Positions 9,527 to 17,589 of a DNA stretch of 23,967 bases are shown piece by piece. The stretch spans positions 1-23,967 of the forward strand of contig JBDHTS010000031.1 in NCBI GenBank assembly GCA_039808845.1. The letters run 5' to 3'. Position numbers and translations under genes: made by a program. This stretch comes from JBDHTS01 sp039808845 (GTDB lineage: Bacteria; Pseudomonadota; Alphaproteobacteria; Micavibrionales; Micavibrionaceae). The notes under the pieces were generated by a model. That model saw only the letters and a program-made list of their open reading frames with translations, did not search any database and was not told the origin of the DNA. Numbering within the stretch: the stretch's first letter is position 1; every line of letters starts with the position of its first letter.

Positions 9527-10812
9527 TATTTTTCTCCTTCTACGCTGTCGTGTTTCCGGGGCGGCATCACGCGCACCTGTGTGATCTGGTTCCGCTGGCG
9601 CCGGACGACATCGAAGCGGAAGCCGAAAAAGGTAAAGGATTGCCCAGCCTCGGGAACCCGCTGGGATTCGTAAAGGATCAGGCCCGCCAGAGTGGAATAG
9701 TTTTGGTCGGGCAGATCCCATTCGAATTCGCGCTTCAGGTCACGGATCGTCACAGTGCCGTCGACCAGCCAAGCGCCATTCGGTTGCCGCCGCACCCCGG
9801 CCACGGTTTCATCCAGTTCGTCGTCGATTTCGCCGACGATTTCCTCAAGAATGTCTTCCAGCGTTACCATGCCCATCAGCGTGCCGTATTCATCGACCAC
9901 AAGAGCGAAATGCTCCCGCCGCTCGCGAAAAGCCTGCAGCTGGTCGGCAAGGCTGGTGGTATTGGGCACGAACCAGGGCTCCGTCACCATGGTGGTGATA
10001 TCGATGCCGCCAATCTGGCCTCCGTGCGCCTGCATCTCCTGGAAAAGAGATTTGGCATGAATAATGCCGACAATATTTTCTGGATCGTCTTTCCAGAGCG
10101 GAATGCGGGTATAGGGACTTTGCAGCACATGCTGGACGATTTTCGGCAGGGGGTCGCCGGCGTCGATCATTTCCATCTTGTTCCGGTGAGTCATGATTTC
10201 ACTGACATCGACCTCGGCCAGGTCCAGGATGGAGCGCAGCATGGCCCTCTGGACGTCCACCCCCTCCTCCGGCCCGCGATGCAGATCGATCGCGCCGCGC
10301 AGGGCGACGATGTCCGCGCCGATCTCGACGCTGCCGGGATCGGCATGGAAAGCCTTGATGATCATCCGGACGATCCACGTAATCGCCGTCGTAAAGGGCG
10401 CCAACACGACCAGGAAAGCGCGGACGGGCCGCGCCAGCAGCATGGCCGCCCGGTCGGCATTGTGAAAGGCGATCGTCTTGGGCAGGACTTCCGCGAAGAT
10501 CAGCACGACGATAGTGATCAGCACCGTGGCATACACCACGCCGCGCGCCTCGCCGAACACACGGATCATGACGCTGGTCGCCAGGGCCGAGGCCAGGATA
10601 TTCACCAGAGTGTTGCCCAGCAGGAGGGAACCGATCATGCGCTCCTTGTCCTGCCGGATGCGGTTGACCAGGCGGGCGCGCCGGTCGCCTTCCTTTTCAA
10701 GGCTGTGCATCTTCGCGCTCGACGCGGCCGTCAGCGCGGTTTCGGAACAGGCGAAAAAGGCTGAAAGCGCCAGCAGGATAATGACGATCACGATCGATGC
10801 GGCAATGCCCAT
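9526..10812 (-). CDS. HlyC/CorC (CNNM) family transporter, DUF21-CBS-CorC_HlyC domains
   Basis: A 428-residue membrane protein. The N-terminal DUF21 domain spans about residues 1-180 with hydrophobic segments near 3-24, 60-82, 92-112 and 130-155 and the conserved ACSETALTAAS and EVLPKTIAF motifs. Two CBS domains follow (about 205-330, with VVDEYGTLMGMVTLEDILEEIVGEI closing the second). A CorC_HlyC C-terminal domain fills about 345-420. Members of this family are linked to Mg2+/Co2+ homeostasis; haemolysin naming is historical. It lies 4 bases after the aroB stop, the conserved alphaproteobacterial order aroK-aroB-HlyC/CorC, and overlaps OsmC by one base. Transport direction and ion cannot be told from sequence. 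Confidence 0.92.
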   Translation of the reverse strand: MGIAASIVIVIILLALSAFFACSETALTAASSAKMHSLEKEGDRRARLVNRIRQDKERMIGSLLLGNTLVNILASALATSVMIRVFGEARGVVYATVLITIVVLIFAEVLPKTIAFHNADRAAMLLARPVRAFLVVLAPFTTAITWIVRMIIKAFHADPGSVEIGADIVALRGAIDLHRGPEEGVDVQRAMLRSILDLAEVDVSEIMTHRNKMEMIDAGDPLPKIVQHVLQSPYTRIPLWKDDPENIVGIIHAKSLFQEMQAHGGQIGGIDITTMVTEPWFVPNTTSLADQLQAFRERREHFALVVDEYGTLMGMVTLEDILEEIVGEIDDELDETVAGVRRQPNGAWLVDGTVTIRDLKREFEWDLPDQNYSTLAGLILYESQRVPEAGQSFTFFGFRFDVVRRQRNQITQVRVMPPRKHDSVEGEK

Positions 10813-10816
10813 GGCG

Positions 10817-11935
10817 TTATCCCTGCATGGACTCCCGGATCACGGCCCCGACATCGCGCAGATCGACCGAACGGTCGACACGGGCGCGGCCGATCTCGTC
10901 GACGACGATAAAGACGGGCCTGCCGCCTTCGGCTTTCTTGTCGTGGTTCATATGGGCGATCAGACCGTCCGGCGTGCACTCCAGCCTGGGGGAGATGTCC
11001 GCAATGCGGGCCGGCAGGCCTACGTCCCGAAAATGGCTCTCGACACGCCGCAGCGCGTCCGGCAGGCAATGGCCGCGCCGGACCGACAGCTGAAAGGCGA
11101 GAACGGTGCCGATGGCTACGGCCTCGCCATGCAACAGGCGTCCGTCGAACCGCGCCTCGGCCTCCAGCGCATGGCCGAACGTGTGGCCGAGATTGAGCAG
11201 CGCGCGCAGGCCCTGCTCCCGCTCGTCCTTTGCCACGATATCGGCTTTCATGCGGCAGGAGGTCTCAACGGCCTGTGCGACGCTGTCAGGATCGAGCGCG
11301 CATACTTTTTTGCCGTTCGTCTCCAGCCAGCTGAAAAACTCCGCATTTCCCAGCAGGCCGTATTTGGCGATTTCGGCATAGCCCGCCAGAATCTCGCGGC
11401 GCGGCAGGGTTTTGAGAGCATCCAGATCGCACAGAACTGCCAGAGGCTGATAAAACGCGCCAACCAGATTTTTGCCATGACGCGTGTTGATGCCGGTTTT
11501 GCCGCCGACCGAACTGTCGACCTGCGCCAGCAAGGACGTGGGCACCTGGACGAATGGAATGCCGCGCAACGCCAGAGACGCCGTAACGCCGCCCAGATCG
11601 CCGATGACCCCGCCGCCAACGGCAAACAGTATCGACTTGCGGTCCGGATGATGATCAAGCAGCCAATCCAGCGATTGTTCCAGCCGGGCGTAGCATTTCG
11701 TCTGCTCCCCCGGCGGCAGGGACAAAACCTCTGTCGATCGCGCGCCTGCTTTCGCAAGCACGTCACGCAACGGCAAGGCATGCTGGTCCCGCACATGATC
11801 GTCGGTCAAGATAAAAACGGTTTTGCCCTTGAGAGAAAACGGCAGGTAACCTTGCGGATCGCGCAGCAACGCCGCGCCGATAGCGATGGAATAGGATCGT
11901 TCCCCCAAACCGACTGTGACCGTCCGGACCGTCAT
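10817..11935 (-). CDS. aroB: 3-dehydroquinate synthase
   Basis: A 372-residue AroB, full length. It converts DAHP to 3-dehydroquinate in the shikimate pathway, using NAD+ and a divalent metal. Visible signatures are the glycine-rich AVGGGVIGDLGGVTASLALR NAD-binding loop, VPTSLLAQVDSSVGGKTGIN, HGKNLVGAFYQP, and the metal-ligand stretch NLGHTFGHALE. The ATG start overlaps the aroK stop by four bases (ATGA type), so aroK and aroB are translationally coupled. It is cytosolic and paired with the next-but-one pathway enzyme, shikimate kinase. Confidence 0.97.
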   Translation of the reverse strand: MTVRTVTVGLGERSYSIAIGAALLRDPQGYLPFSLKGKTVFILTDDHVRDQHALPLRDVLAKAGARSTEVLSLPPGEQTKCYARLEQSLDWLLDHHPDRKSILFAVGGGVIGDLGGVTASLALRGIPFVQVPTSLLAQVDSSVGGKTGINTRHGKNLVGAFYQPLAVLCDLDALKTLPRREILAGYAEIAKYGLLGNAEFFSWLETNGKKVCALDPDSVAQAVETSCRMKADIVAKDEREQGLRALLNLGHTFGHALEAEARFDGRLLHGEAVAIGTVLAFQLSVRRGHCLPDALRRVESHFRDVGLPARIADISPRLECTPDGLIAHMNHDKKAEGGRPVFIVVDEIGRARVDRSVDLRDVGAVIRESMQG

Positions 11936-12507
11936 GGCTTTTCCTTCCGCAGGAAATCATCAAGCCGTTCGAGGGCCGATTCAAGAATCGGCCCGGCAGG
12001 CCCCTGATGGCTTTCCACCACCACATCGGCACGGGAATAAACAGGTTCGCGCTTGGCGGAAAGGTTTCCGAGAATCGTGGCGGGATCGCCGTTCCTCAGC
12101 AAGGGACGGTTGGCATTACGCGCGGTACGCTCCACCAGAACCGGCAGTTCCGCGCGGACCCAAAGGGACACGGCATGGTTCCAGATGGCCTCGGCGGTAT
12201 CCGGCTGCATCACCGCCCCGCCACCCGCGGCAATAATCTTTGGTCCATCCTCGATCAGCCGTTGCAAAACCAGCCGCTCCCTGTCGCGGAAAAACGGCTC
12301 GCCATAGCGTTCGAAAATATCAGAAATCGAACAGCCTGCCGCCTTTTCGATTTCCTCGTCGGAATCGGCGAAGGGAAGGTTGAGCGCCTCTGCCAGCAAC
12401 CGCCCAAGCCGGCTTTTGCCGGCGCCCATCATGCCGATCAGGACAACCGGCCTGTCCAGCCTGGACCGGATGGACTCCACGGTGCGGCTGTCGATCACGA
12501 TGCTCAT
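11932..12507 (-). CDS. aroK: shikimate kinase
   Basis: A 191-residue shikimate kinase. The P-loop GMMGAGKS is at residues 25-32, followed by the shikimate-binding FADSDEEIE region (Asp48, Asp50), the FRDRERL arginine motif and the GGGAV loop; RPLL marks the lid. The reaction is ATP-dependent phosphorylation of shikimate. I chose ATG 12507; an in-frame ATG at 12564 would add 19 residues rich in unlikely N-terminal sequence (RNTCERIEFADCLGHKHR). Neither start has a strong ribosome site, so the start is uncertain. First gene of the aroK-aroB-HlyC/CorC-OsmC run, divergent from the microprotein gene; a promoter must lie in 12508-12631 or further upstream, but no clear box is seen. Confidence 0.95.
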   Translation of the reverse strand: MSIVIDSRTVESIRSRLDRPVVLIGMMGAGKSRLGRLLAEALNLPFADSDEEIEKAAGCSISDIFERYGEPFFRDRERLVLQRLIEDGPKIIAAGGGAVMQPDTAEAIWNHAVSLWVRAELPVLVERTARNANRPLLRNGDPATILGNLSAKREPVYSRADVVVESHQGPAGPILESALERLDDFLRKEKP

Positions 12508-12631
12508 GCGATGCTTATGCCCCAGACAGTCAGCAAACTCAATCCTTTCGCATGTGTTTCGCATTGAAATCCGGACAGGCTTGAGTTAGCGTAATGACTT
12601 CTTTCAGTCGCACGCGAACCGGATCCACGCC

Positions 12632-12769
12632 ATGAAAATCGCCAAATTCGTCCTGCCTGTCATTCTGCTGGCGCTTATAGGAGGATTCCTTTATGTGGCG
12701 CTGACCGACGTGCCAGTCGTCCAGACGGAAGTCCGCAAGACCATCGACAGCAGTCATTCCGCGCAATGA
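12632..12769 (+). CDS. 45-residue single-pass membrane microprotein
   Basis: A short open frame starting MKIAKFVLPVILLALIGGFL, with one hydrophobic segment at about residues 5-24, then a polar tail containing DVPVVQTEVRKTI. Its TGA overlaps the ATG of the next gene (ATGA), the signature of a translationally coupled real gene. The hydrophobic start followed by a D-[IV]-P-x-P/V...V-x-K-T-I tail resembles small unannotated proteins I associate with the same position upstream of xerD in Rhodospirillales; this is recollection, not a search. No function is known. The start lacks a strong Shine-Dalgarno sequence. It may anchor the downstream exported protein or act as a coupling leader. Confidence 0.75.
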   Translation: MKIAKFVLPVILLALIGGFLYVALTDVPVVQTEVRKTIDSSHSAQ

Positions 12770-14625
12770 CGGGCCGTTTTCAAAAAACCGCCCTGCTTTT
12801 GTCCATGGCGGCGGTCCTGACCCTGATGGCCGGATCGTTCCATGCCTTCGCCTCCACCGGCAACGAGGAAACGGATTTTATGGACGACGACCGCATGGCC
12901 GGATCTTCCCCCGTTTCGGAGGATGAGGAACCGCCGCCGCCGCCCAGACCCCATGCCGTCCATGAGGGTGCGGAAGAGACAACCCAGCAAAATCAGGATC
13001 TGCGGCCCCAGGATGCCCCCGGAACGCTTCATCAGGACTTCAAGGATATCGAGCCGATCGGCCTGATCGCCGACGGATCGGGCGGCGGGCTAGGCGAGGA
13101 TGTCTGGTACGGCTCGGACCGCGATTTCATTACGGCCCGGATGCTGGAAACCCCATCCATCACGCATTTCCCGGTGGTGCAGGACCTGCTCCGCCGCCTT
13201 TACCTCACCACCGCCAAGCCGGAATATTTCAACCGGAACGGCAATCGTCCGCAGCCGGGCCGCGACATGCTGACCCTGCGCATTAAGAAATTGGAGGAAA
13301 TGGGCCTGTATCAGGAGGCGATCAAGCTTTACAGCCGCATCGTCGACGAACCCTACCATGAAGAACTGGCCCGCGCGGGCGTCCTGAGCATGATGCAGGG
13401 CGGCAAGGGATCGCTCGGCTGCCTGGAAACCCGCACGGTGATGAACCGCTTCGGGGAACTGGAATTGTGGCAGACATTGAACGCCGTCTGCGATATCGCT
13501 CTGCGCCGGCTGGCCAACCCTGAGGGGATTCTGAGCGGCGATCGCCATACCGGCCTCGGCGTCAACGATATCGACCTCAGCGGCAGCGGCAGCGCCATCC
13601 TGTCCCAGCTTTCCCGCAAACAGAGCTTCGTCTACCACGCCCGCAGCCAGGCGGATATCGCTTCCTTAAGCGAAGTGGAACGTTCCGCCCTTCAGACCAG
13701 CGACGCGTTCGTTTTCGACCGGTTCCGTTTCGACCCCAAATCCCCTGTTTCCCCCGCCGCCTTCGGCGTCATCCTGGGGGCCAGAAATATCAGCGAAAAC
13801 ATGCGCTTCACGGTTCTGGCCGGCTCCGCCGCCTATGGGCTGAAGCCCCTTTCCAGCGTGCAGGAGCAATATAACCTGTTCAAGAACAATACCCGCGAAA
13901 AACCGACAGGCTGGCGGCAACTGGCCACGCTGTACCGCCTGGCGGATACGACGGATCCCGGACCTGCGCAAAACGCCCTTCTGGCCAATGCCCTGTCGCT
14001 GGGCCGGGCTTACGGCGGCGCGTACGCCCTGTCCCCTTTTGCCGATATGCTGATTCAGGCTGATCCGGGCGCTTTCGGGCCGGAAGACGTCAAGCTGGCC
14101 GTACGCATCATGATGGCGGCGAACAAAACAGTTCCCGCTTCCTGGCTCAACCGATTGTCGCAGGGAATCGGCGACCGCAATTCGCTGTTGTTTTTCATCG
14201 CCGCAGAGATGAATTCGGATTTATCCACAGATTCAAAGGTTAATGTTGCGTCTTTCAGAAACCTTTTTGAAAAACTCGGAATTCGCGAAAAAGTGCTGAT
14301 CGCCGCCATCTATGAAAAGCTTAACAGAGACAGTAAATTACATAATTATATAGACACGGAAACTTATGAAAAATTTTTAGACTTGACAGGAACTGAAGAT
14401 TATGTAATGCCTTCTACTGACTTAACAGGGCGTCTTACCCAGGCGTTCAAGGATAGAAGGTTGGGGGAATCCGTACTGTTAAGCGCCATCGCACTCCAGG
14501 GGGCACAACCTGGTTCCGTCAATCCCGGGTTGATGCAGGAGATTATTGATGGCTGGAAAAAAGTGGGTTTGACGAAAGAAGCCCGGGCCCTGGCGACAGA
14601 AGCCATCCTGGGGTTAAGTCATTGA
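12766..14625 (+). CDS. exported hypothetical protein, helical repeat-rich
   Basis: A 619-residue protein I cannot assign to a named family. It starts with a signal peptide (about MTGRFQKTALLLSMAAVLTLMAG, cleavage near FAS at 28-30), followed by an acidic/proline-rich linker (EDEEPPPPPRP near residues 46-56). The rest is mostly helical with paired-helix segments such as LEEMGLYQEAIKLYSRIVDE (about 175-195), reminiscent of TPR or HAT-type repeats; no catalytic motif is seen. It overlaps the microprotein by ATGA and ends 16 bases before xerD, so the three are one unit. The position between aroK and xerD matches a conserved alphaproteobacterial neighbourhood in my memory. The C-terminal ~140 residues are coded with distinctly more A/T-rich codons than the rest. 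Confidence 0.85.
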   Translation: MTGRFQKTALLLSMAAVLTLMAGSFHAFASTGNEETDFMDDDRMAGSSPVSEDEEPPPPPRPHAVHEGAEETTQQNQDLRPQDAPGTLHQDFKDIEPIGLIADGSGGGLGEDVWYGSDRDFITARMLETPSITHFPVVQDLLRRLYLTTAKPEYFNRNGNRPQPGRDMLTLRIKKLEEMGLYQEAIKLYSRIVDEPYHEELARAGVLSMMQGGKGSLGCLETRTVMNRFGELELWQTLNAVCDIALRRLANPEGILSGDRHTGLGVNDIDLSGSGSAILSQLSRKQSFVYHARSQADIASLSEVERSALQTSDAFVFDRFRFDPKSPVSPAAFGVILGARNISENMRFTVLAGSAAYGLKPLSSVQEQYNLFKNNTREKPTGWRQLATLYRLADTTDPGPAQNALLANALSLGRAYGGAYALSPFADMLIQADPGAFGPEDVKLAVRIMMAANKTVPASWLNRLSQGIGDRNSLLFFIAAEMNSDLSTDSKVNVASFRNLFEKLGIREKVLIAAIYEKLNRDSKLHNYIDTETYEKFLDLTGTEDYVMPSTDLTGRLTQAFKDRRLGESVLLSAIALQGAQPGSVNPGLMQEIIDGWKKVGLTKEARALATEAILGLSH

Positions 14626-14641
14626 AAAGGAGAACAAGTTA

Positions 14642-15634
14642 ATGGCCCGTCCAGGTCGCCCGGCTATGCCGAAACCAAAGCTTCACCCTTTGGTCGATTC
14701 CTTCTTGGATATGCTGACCACCGAACGCGGTGCAGCAATGAACACGCGCCAGGCTTACTGGCGCGACCTTGCCGATTTCAGCCTCTATCTGCGAAATCGC
14801 TTCAAAAAAGAGATCGTTGACGCCGAGCCCTCCGAGATCAAATCCTATCTTGAGGACCTTGGGGTGAAAATCCATACCAAGGGCCAGAACAGCGCCCAGA
14901 TCGCGACCCGCACGGTCGCCCGCCGCCTGTCCGCGCTGCGCCAGTATTACCGCTATCTGGTTTCCGAAAACATCCGCAAGGACGACCCCACGGCGTCGAT
15001 CGACAGCCCGAAACAGGTCCGCACCCTGCCGAAAACGCTCAGCGAGTCGGAAGTCGACGTCCTGATCAAGGCCGCCGCCGGAACGGGCGGCCCGGACAGT
15101 GTGCGCCTTGTGTGCCTGCTGGAAATGCTTTACGCCACCGGCCTGCGCGTTTCCGAGCTGGTCGGGCTGCCCCTCTCCGCCATCGGCGAGGACACCCAGT
15201 TCCTGATGGTCGCCGGCAAGGGCGGGCGGGAGCGCATGGTGCCCCTGACCGAACCCGCGCAGCGCGCCATCCGCAACTATCTGGATGTCCGCCAAAGCTT
15301 TATCGCGCCGGACGACAAGGGCGAGCAGGCGCAATGGATGTTCCCGTCGCGCACGTCGGAAAGCGGCCACCTGACCCGCCAGCGTTTTGCCCAGTTGCTG
15401 AAAGACTTGGCCGACAACGCCGAGATCGAAGCCGGCCGCGTCAGCCCGCACGTGCTGCGCCATGCCTTCGCAACGCATCTGCTGAGCCGCGGCGCGGATC
15501 TGCGATCGGTCCAGAAAATGCTGGGTCACGCGGACATCGCCACGACCCAGATCTACACCCATATCGTTGGCGACAAGGCGAAGCAGACCGTCGAGGAAAA
15601 ACACCCTCTCGCCCGGAAAAACGCCGGACGCTGA
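14642..15634 (+). CDS. xerD: site-specific tyrosine recombinase XerD
   Basis: A 330-residue tyrosine recombinase with the SAM-like core-binding N-terminal domain (about 15-110) and the catalytic domain after it. All six active-site residues are present: Arg169 (ATGLRVSEL), Lys193 (GKGG), His270 and Arg273 (PHVLRHAFATHLL), His296 (LGHADI) and nucleophile Tyr305. With XerC it resolves chromosome dimers at dif under FtsK control. Assignment to XerD rather than XerC rests on the strong RGADLRSVQKMLGHADIATTQIYTHI wording and the genomic position; there is no integrase-like context. The start has AAGGAG 9 bases upstream. A strong terminator follows. Confidence 0.93.
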   Translation: MARPGRPAMPKPKLHPLVDSFLDMLTTERGAAMNTRQAYWRDLADFSLYLRNRFKKEIVDAEPSEIKSYLEDLGVKIHTKGQNSAQIATRTVARRLSALRQYYRYLVSENIRKDDPTASIDSPKQVRTLPKTLSESEVDVLIKAAAGTGGPDSVRLVCLLEMLYATGLRVSELVGLPLSAIGEDTQFLMVAGKGGRERMVPLTEPAQRAIRNYLDVRQSFIAPDDKGEQAQWMFPSRTSESGHLTRQRFAQLLKDLADNAEIEAGRVSPHVLRHAFATHLLSRGADLRSVQKMLGHADIATTQIYTHIVGDKAKQTVEEKHPLARKNAGR

Positions 15635-15649
15635 TCGCACCGTTTTCAT

Positions 15650-15683
15650 AGAATATCCCGGCCTCAAGCCGGGATATTCTTTT
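15650..15683 (+). terminator. Rho-independent terminator after xerD
   Basis: A perfect 13-base stem AGAATATCCCGGC (15650-15662) / GCCGGGATATTCT (15668-15680) with loop CTCAA, followed by TTT. It sits 15 bases after the xerD stop and 26 bases before accA, so accA must have its own promoter or rely on read-through. Confidence 0.85.
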
Positions 15684-15708
15684 GTGAGGCAAAATCGAAG
15701 TAAAGCAT

Positions 15709-16656
15709 ATGAGCAAGCTGGAATTTGAAAAACCGATCCTTGAACTCGAAGCCAAGATCGAGGAGCTCCGCAATGTCAGCAGCGAGGGGAAGCTGAATAT
15801 CGCGGACGAAATCTCCAGGATGCAGGCCAAGGCCGACAAGCTGCTGAAGCAGATCTACGGCAAGCTGACCCCGCAGCAGAAGGTGCAGGTGGCGCGCCAT
15901 CAGGAACGCCCGCATTTCAATGACTATATCAGAACCCTGATCGACGATTTTACCCCTCTCGCCGGCGACCGCAATTATGGCGAGGACCAGGCCCTGATCG
16001 GCGGGCTTGGGCGTTTTCGCGGACGCTCCTGCGTTGTCATGGGCCACGAAAAAGGGGCCGACACCGAAAGCCGCATCCGCCACAATTTCGGCATGGCGCG
16101 TCCGGAGGGATATCGCAAGGCGCAGCGCCTGATGAAAATGGCCGACCAGTTCCAGTTGCCCGTCGTCACGCTGATCGACACGGCGGGGGCCTATCCCGGC
16201 GTCGGCGCTGAGGAGCGCGGCCAGGCGGAAGCCATCGCCCGCTCTATCGAAACCTGCCTGCAGATCCAGGTGCCGATCGTCTCGGTCGTCATCGGCGAAG
16301 GCGGATCGGGCGGAGCCATCGCCATCGCCGCCGCCGACCGGATCTACATGCTGGAGCACGCCATCTATTCCGTGATTTCGCCTGAGGGCTGCGCTTCCAT
16401 TCTCTGGCGCAGCGCAGCGCATGCCAACGACGCGTCCGCCGCGCTGAAGCTGACGGCGCAGGATCTTTACGACCTGAAACTGATCGACGGGATCATTCCG
16501 GAACCGCTTGGCGGCGCGCATCGCCGACGCGAGGAAACGATTGAAACGGTCGGTCTGCGGATTGAAAAGGCCCTGAAGGAACTGACCCCGTGGGACGGCG
16601 CCAAGCTGCTCTCCCGCCGCTACGACAAATTCATTGAAATGGGAAGAGCGGCCTGA
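15709..16656 (+). CDS. accA: acetyl-CoA carboxylase carboxyltransferase subunit alpha
   Basis: A 315-residue AccA, normal length. It forms the alpha2beta2 carboxyltransferase with AccD, moving CO2 from carboxybiotin to acetyl-CoA to give malonyl-CoA. The N-terminal coiled-coil helix (LELEAKIEELR) leads to the crotonase-like core, with TLIDTAGAYPGVGAEERGQA, GEGGSGGAIAIAAADRIYML and YSVISPEGCASILW, all hallmark stretches. The C-terminal part carries the basic HRRREETI segment. Cytosolic. The ATG at 15709 gives the canonical MSKLEFEKPI start with no better alternative. It lies just behind the xerD terminator, so it is probably its own transcription unit. Confidence 0.97.
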   Translation: MSKLEFEKPILELEAKIEELRNVSSEGKLNIADEISRMQAKADKLLKQIYGKLTPQQKVQVARHQERPHFNDYIRTLIDDFTPLAGDRNYGEDQALIGGLGRFRGRSCVVMGHEKGADTESRIRHNFGMARPEGYRKAQRLMKMADQFQLPVVTLIDTAGAYPGVGAEERGQAEAIARSIETCLQIQVPIVSVVIGEGGSGGAIAIAAADRIYMLEHAIYSVISPEGCASILWRSAAHANDASAALKLTAQDLYDLKLIDGIIPEPLGGAHRRREETIETVGLRIEKALKELTPWDGAKLLSRRYDKFIEMGRAA

Positions 16657-16665
16657 TCTTTTTCT

Positions 16666-16711
16666 GTCATCCCGGATTGGCGCTCGCTGCGCATCGCTTG
16701 TCCGGGATGAC
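16666..16711. repeat. GTCATCCCGGA palindromic intergenic element
   Basis: GTCATCCCGGA (16666-16676) and TCCGGGATGAC (16701-16711) are perfect reverse complements around a 24-base interior that repeats GCG/CGC-rich segments. It lies 10 bases after accA and 15 before the convergent ribbon-helix-helix gene. Neither side is followed by a T run, so it is not a standard terminator. The sequence is the type of short dispersed palindrome common between genes in alphaproteobacteria; only this intergenic copy is seen here. Confidence 0.75.
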
Positions 16712-16725
16712 GTGTAAGGTGTATA

Positions 16726-17118
16726 TCAATTCGCCTGCTGGTGCTGGGGCTGCATGGCATGGGCGGACATAATCGGGCGGCGCAGCATGTCCGGCGTCAT
16801 GCGGGCGCGATTGACCATATTGTCGAAATTGCCATGACCCGCGCGGACATGGCCATCCTCGGTCGCGGCGGCACGGTAATACAGCATCAGAAATACACGT
16901 ATCGCCGCCGTGAGAGATGTCGAAGGGCTTTTCCGCAAATGAATCAACGAGCAGATATCGTGGATCGTGCATTGCTCCCGCCGCGCGATCTCCCGCAAGG
17001 CATTCCACATTTCCGGCTCAAGCCTGACAGATGTCCGGCGACCGACGACTGTGATATTCCTGCTGATCAGGCTGCTTTTTCTAAAGCCGTCCAGACCGTC
17101 CACACCCAGCATTCTCAT
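16726..17118 (-). CDS. ribbon-helix-helix domain protein
   Basis: A 130-residue protein. A ribbon-helix-helix core is visible at about 23-75: TVVGRRTSVRLEPEMWNALREIARRE, a beta strand followed by a helix, then TIHDICSLIHLRKSPSTSLTAAIRVFLMLYYRAAA. This wording fits the alphaproteobacterial RHH_4-type family (GRRTSVRLEPEMWDAL). The C-terminal tail is polar and histidine/glutamine-rich. Such proteins may bind DNA as dimers; the target is unknown, and no matching operator is apparent nearby. The ATG at 17118 has a GGGGG stretch about 9 bases upstream; a second ATG two codons later is possible. Convergent with accA; about 110 bases separate it from bolA upstream on the same strand. Confidence 0.85.
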   Translation of the reverse strand: MRMLGVDGLDGFRKSSLISRNITVVGRRTSVRLEPEMWNALREIARREQCTIHDICSLIHLRKSPSTSLTAAIRVFLMLYYRAAATEDGHVRAGHGNFDNMVNRARMTPDMLRRPIMSAHAMQPQHQQAN

Positions 17119-17231
17119 AGCTGCATCCCCCGCTTATTCCTTCATCCGGCATATTCGCACCACACGCCAACGACTTTGGGTCAAAAATGCCCTTCGTGCA
17201 ACTTAAAAGTGCACAGATGAAAAAAATACAA

Positions 17232-17534
17232 TTACTCCAGCGTAGCGGTGGAACTTTTTTCGCTTGGCGCTAAAGCCTTGATAGATAAGGCATGAACTTC
17301 ATTTTTTATGAAACGGTCCAACGCAGCGTAAATCATACGATGGCGTGCCAGGTTGTTCAGCGTCTCAAACGCTCCGGAAATGATCGTGATGTGAAAATGA
17401 CTTTCCCCGCTGCCGTCATCCCCGGCATGGCCTTTATGCCGGCCGCTGTCATTTCTGATGGCCAGGAATTCAGGCTGGAATTCGGCTTCCAGCACCGCTT
17501 TCATGGCATTTGCAACCGGCGTTTCGCCTGACAT
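17232..17534 (-). CDS. bolA: BolA-family protein
   Basis: A 100-residue BolA protein. The class II KH-like fold signature is visible: LEAEFQPEFLAIRNDSGRHK (about 15-34), HFHITIISGAF (about 46-56) and NNLARHRMIYAALDRF (59-74), with the conserved His in HFHI and RHRMIY. BolA proteins pair with monothiol glutaredoxins through a 2Fe-2S cluster and affect iron homeostasis and morphology. The ATG at 17534 has GGGAAAG upstream; a longer in-frame start at 17702 runs back over the J-domain gene and does not look like BolA. Divergent from the J-domain gene across about 55 bases, the usual alphaproteobacterial arrangement. BolA versus IbaG/YrbA subtype is not resolved. Confidence 0.9.
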   Translation of the reverse strand: MSGETPVANAMKAVLEAEFQPEFLAIRNDSGRHKGHAGDDGSGESHFHITIISGAFETLNNLARHRMIYAALDRFIKNEVHALSIKALAPSEKSSTATLE

Positions 17535-17589
17535 AAGATGCTTTCCCGAATCTTGTTTGTTTCGATATGAATCATCATAATTAAGAGAT

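Noticed and set aside
9550..10764. Long plus-strand frame over the HlyC/CorC gene.
   Set aside because: Antisense shadow of a clearly recognisable DUF21-CBS protein.
14642..15634. Tyrosine recombinase as evidence for a mobile element or integron.
   Set aside because: Housekeeping XerD context and length, with no attachment repeats or cargo genes nearby.
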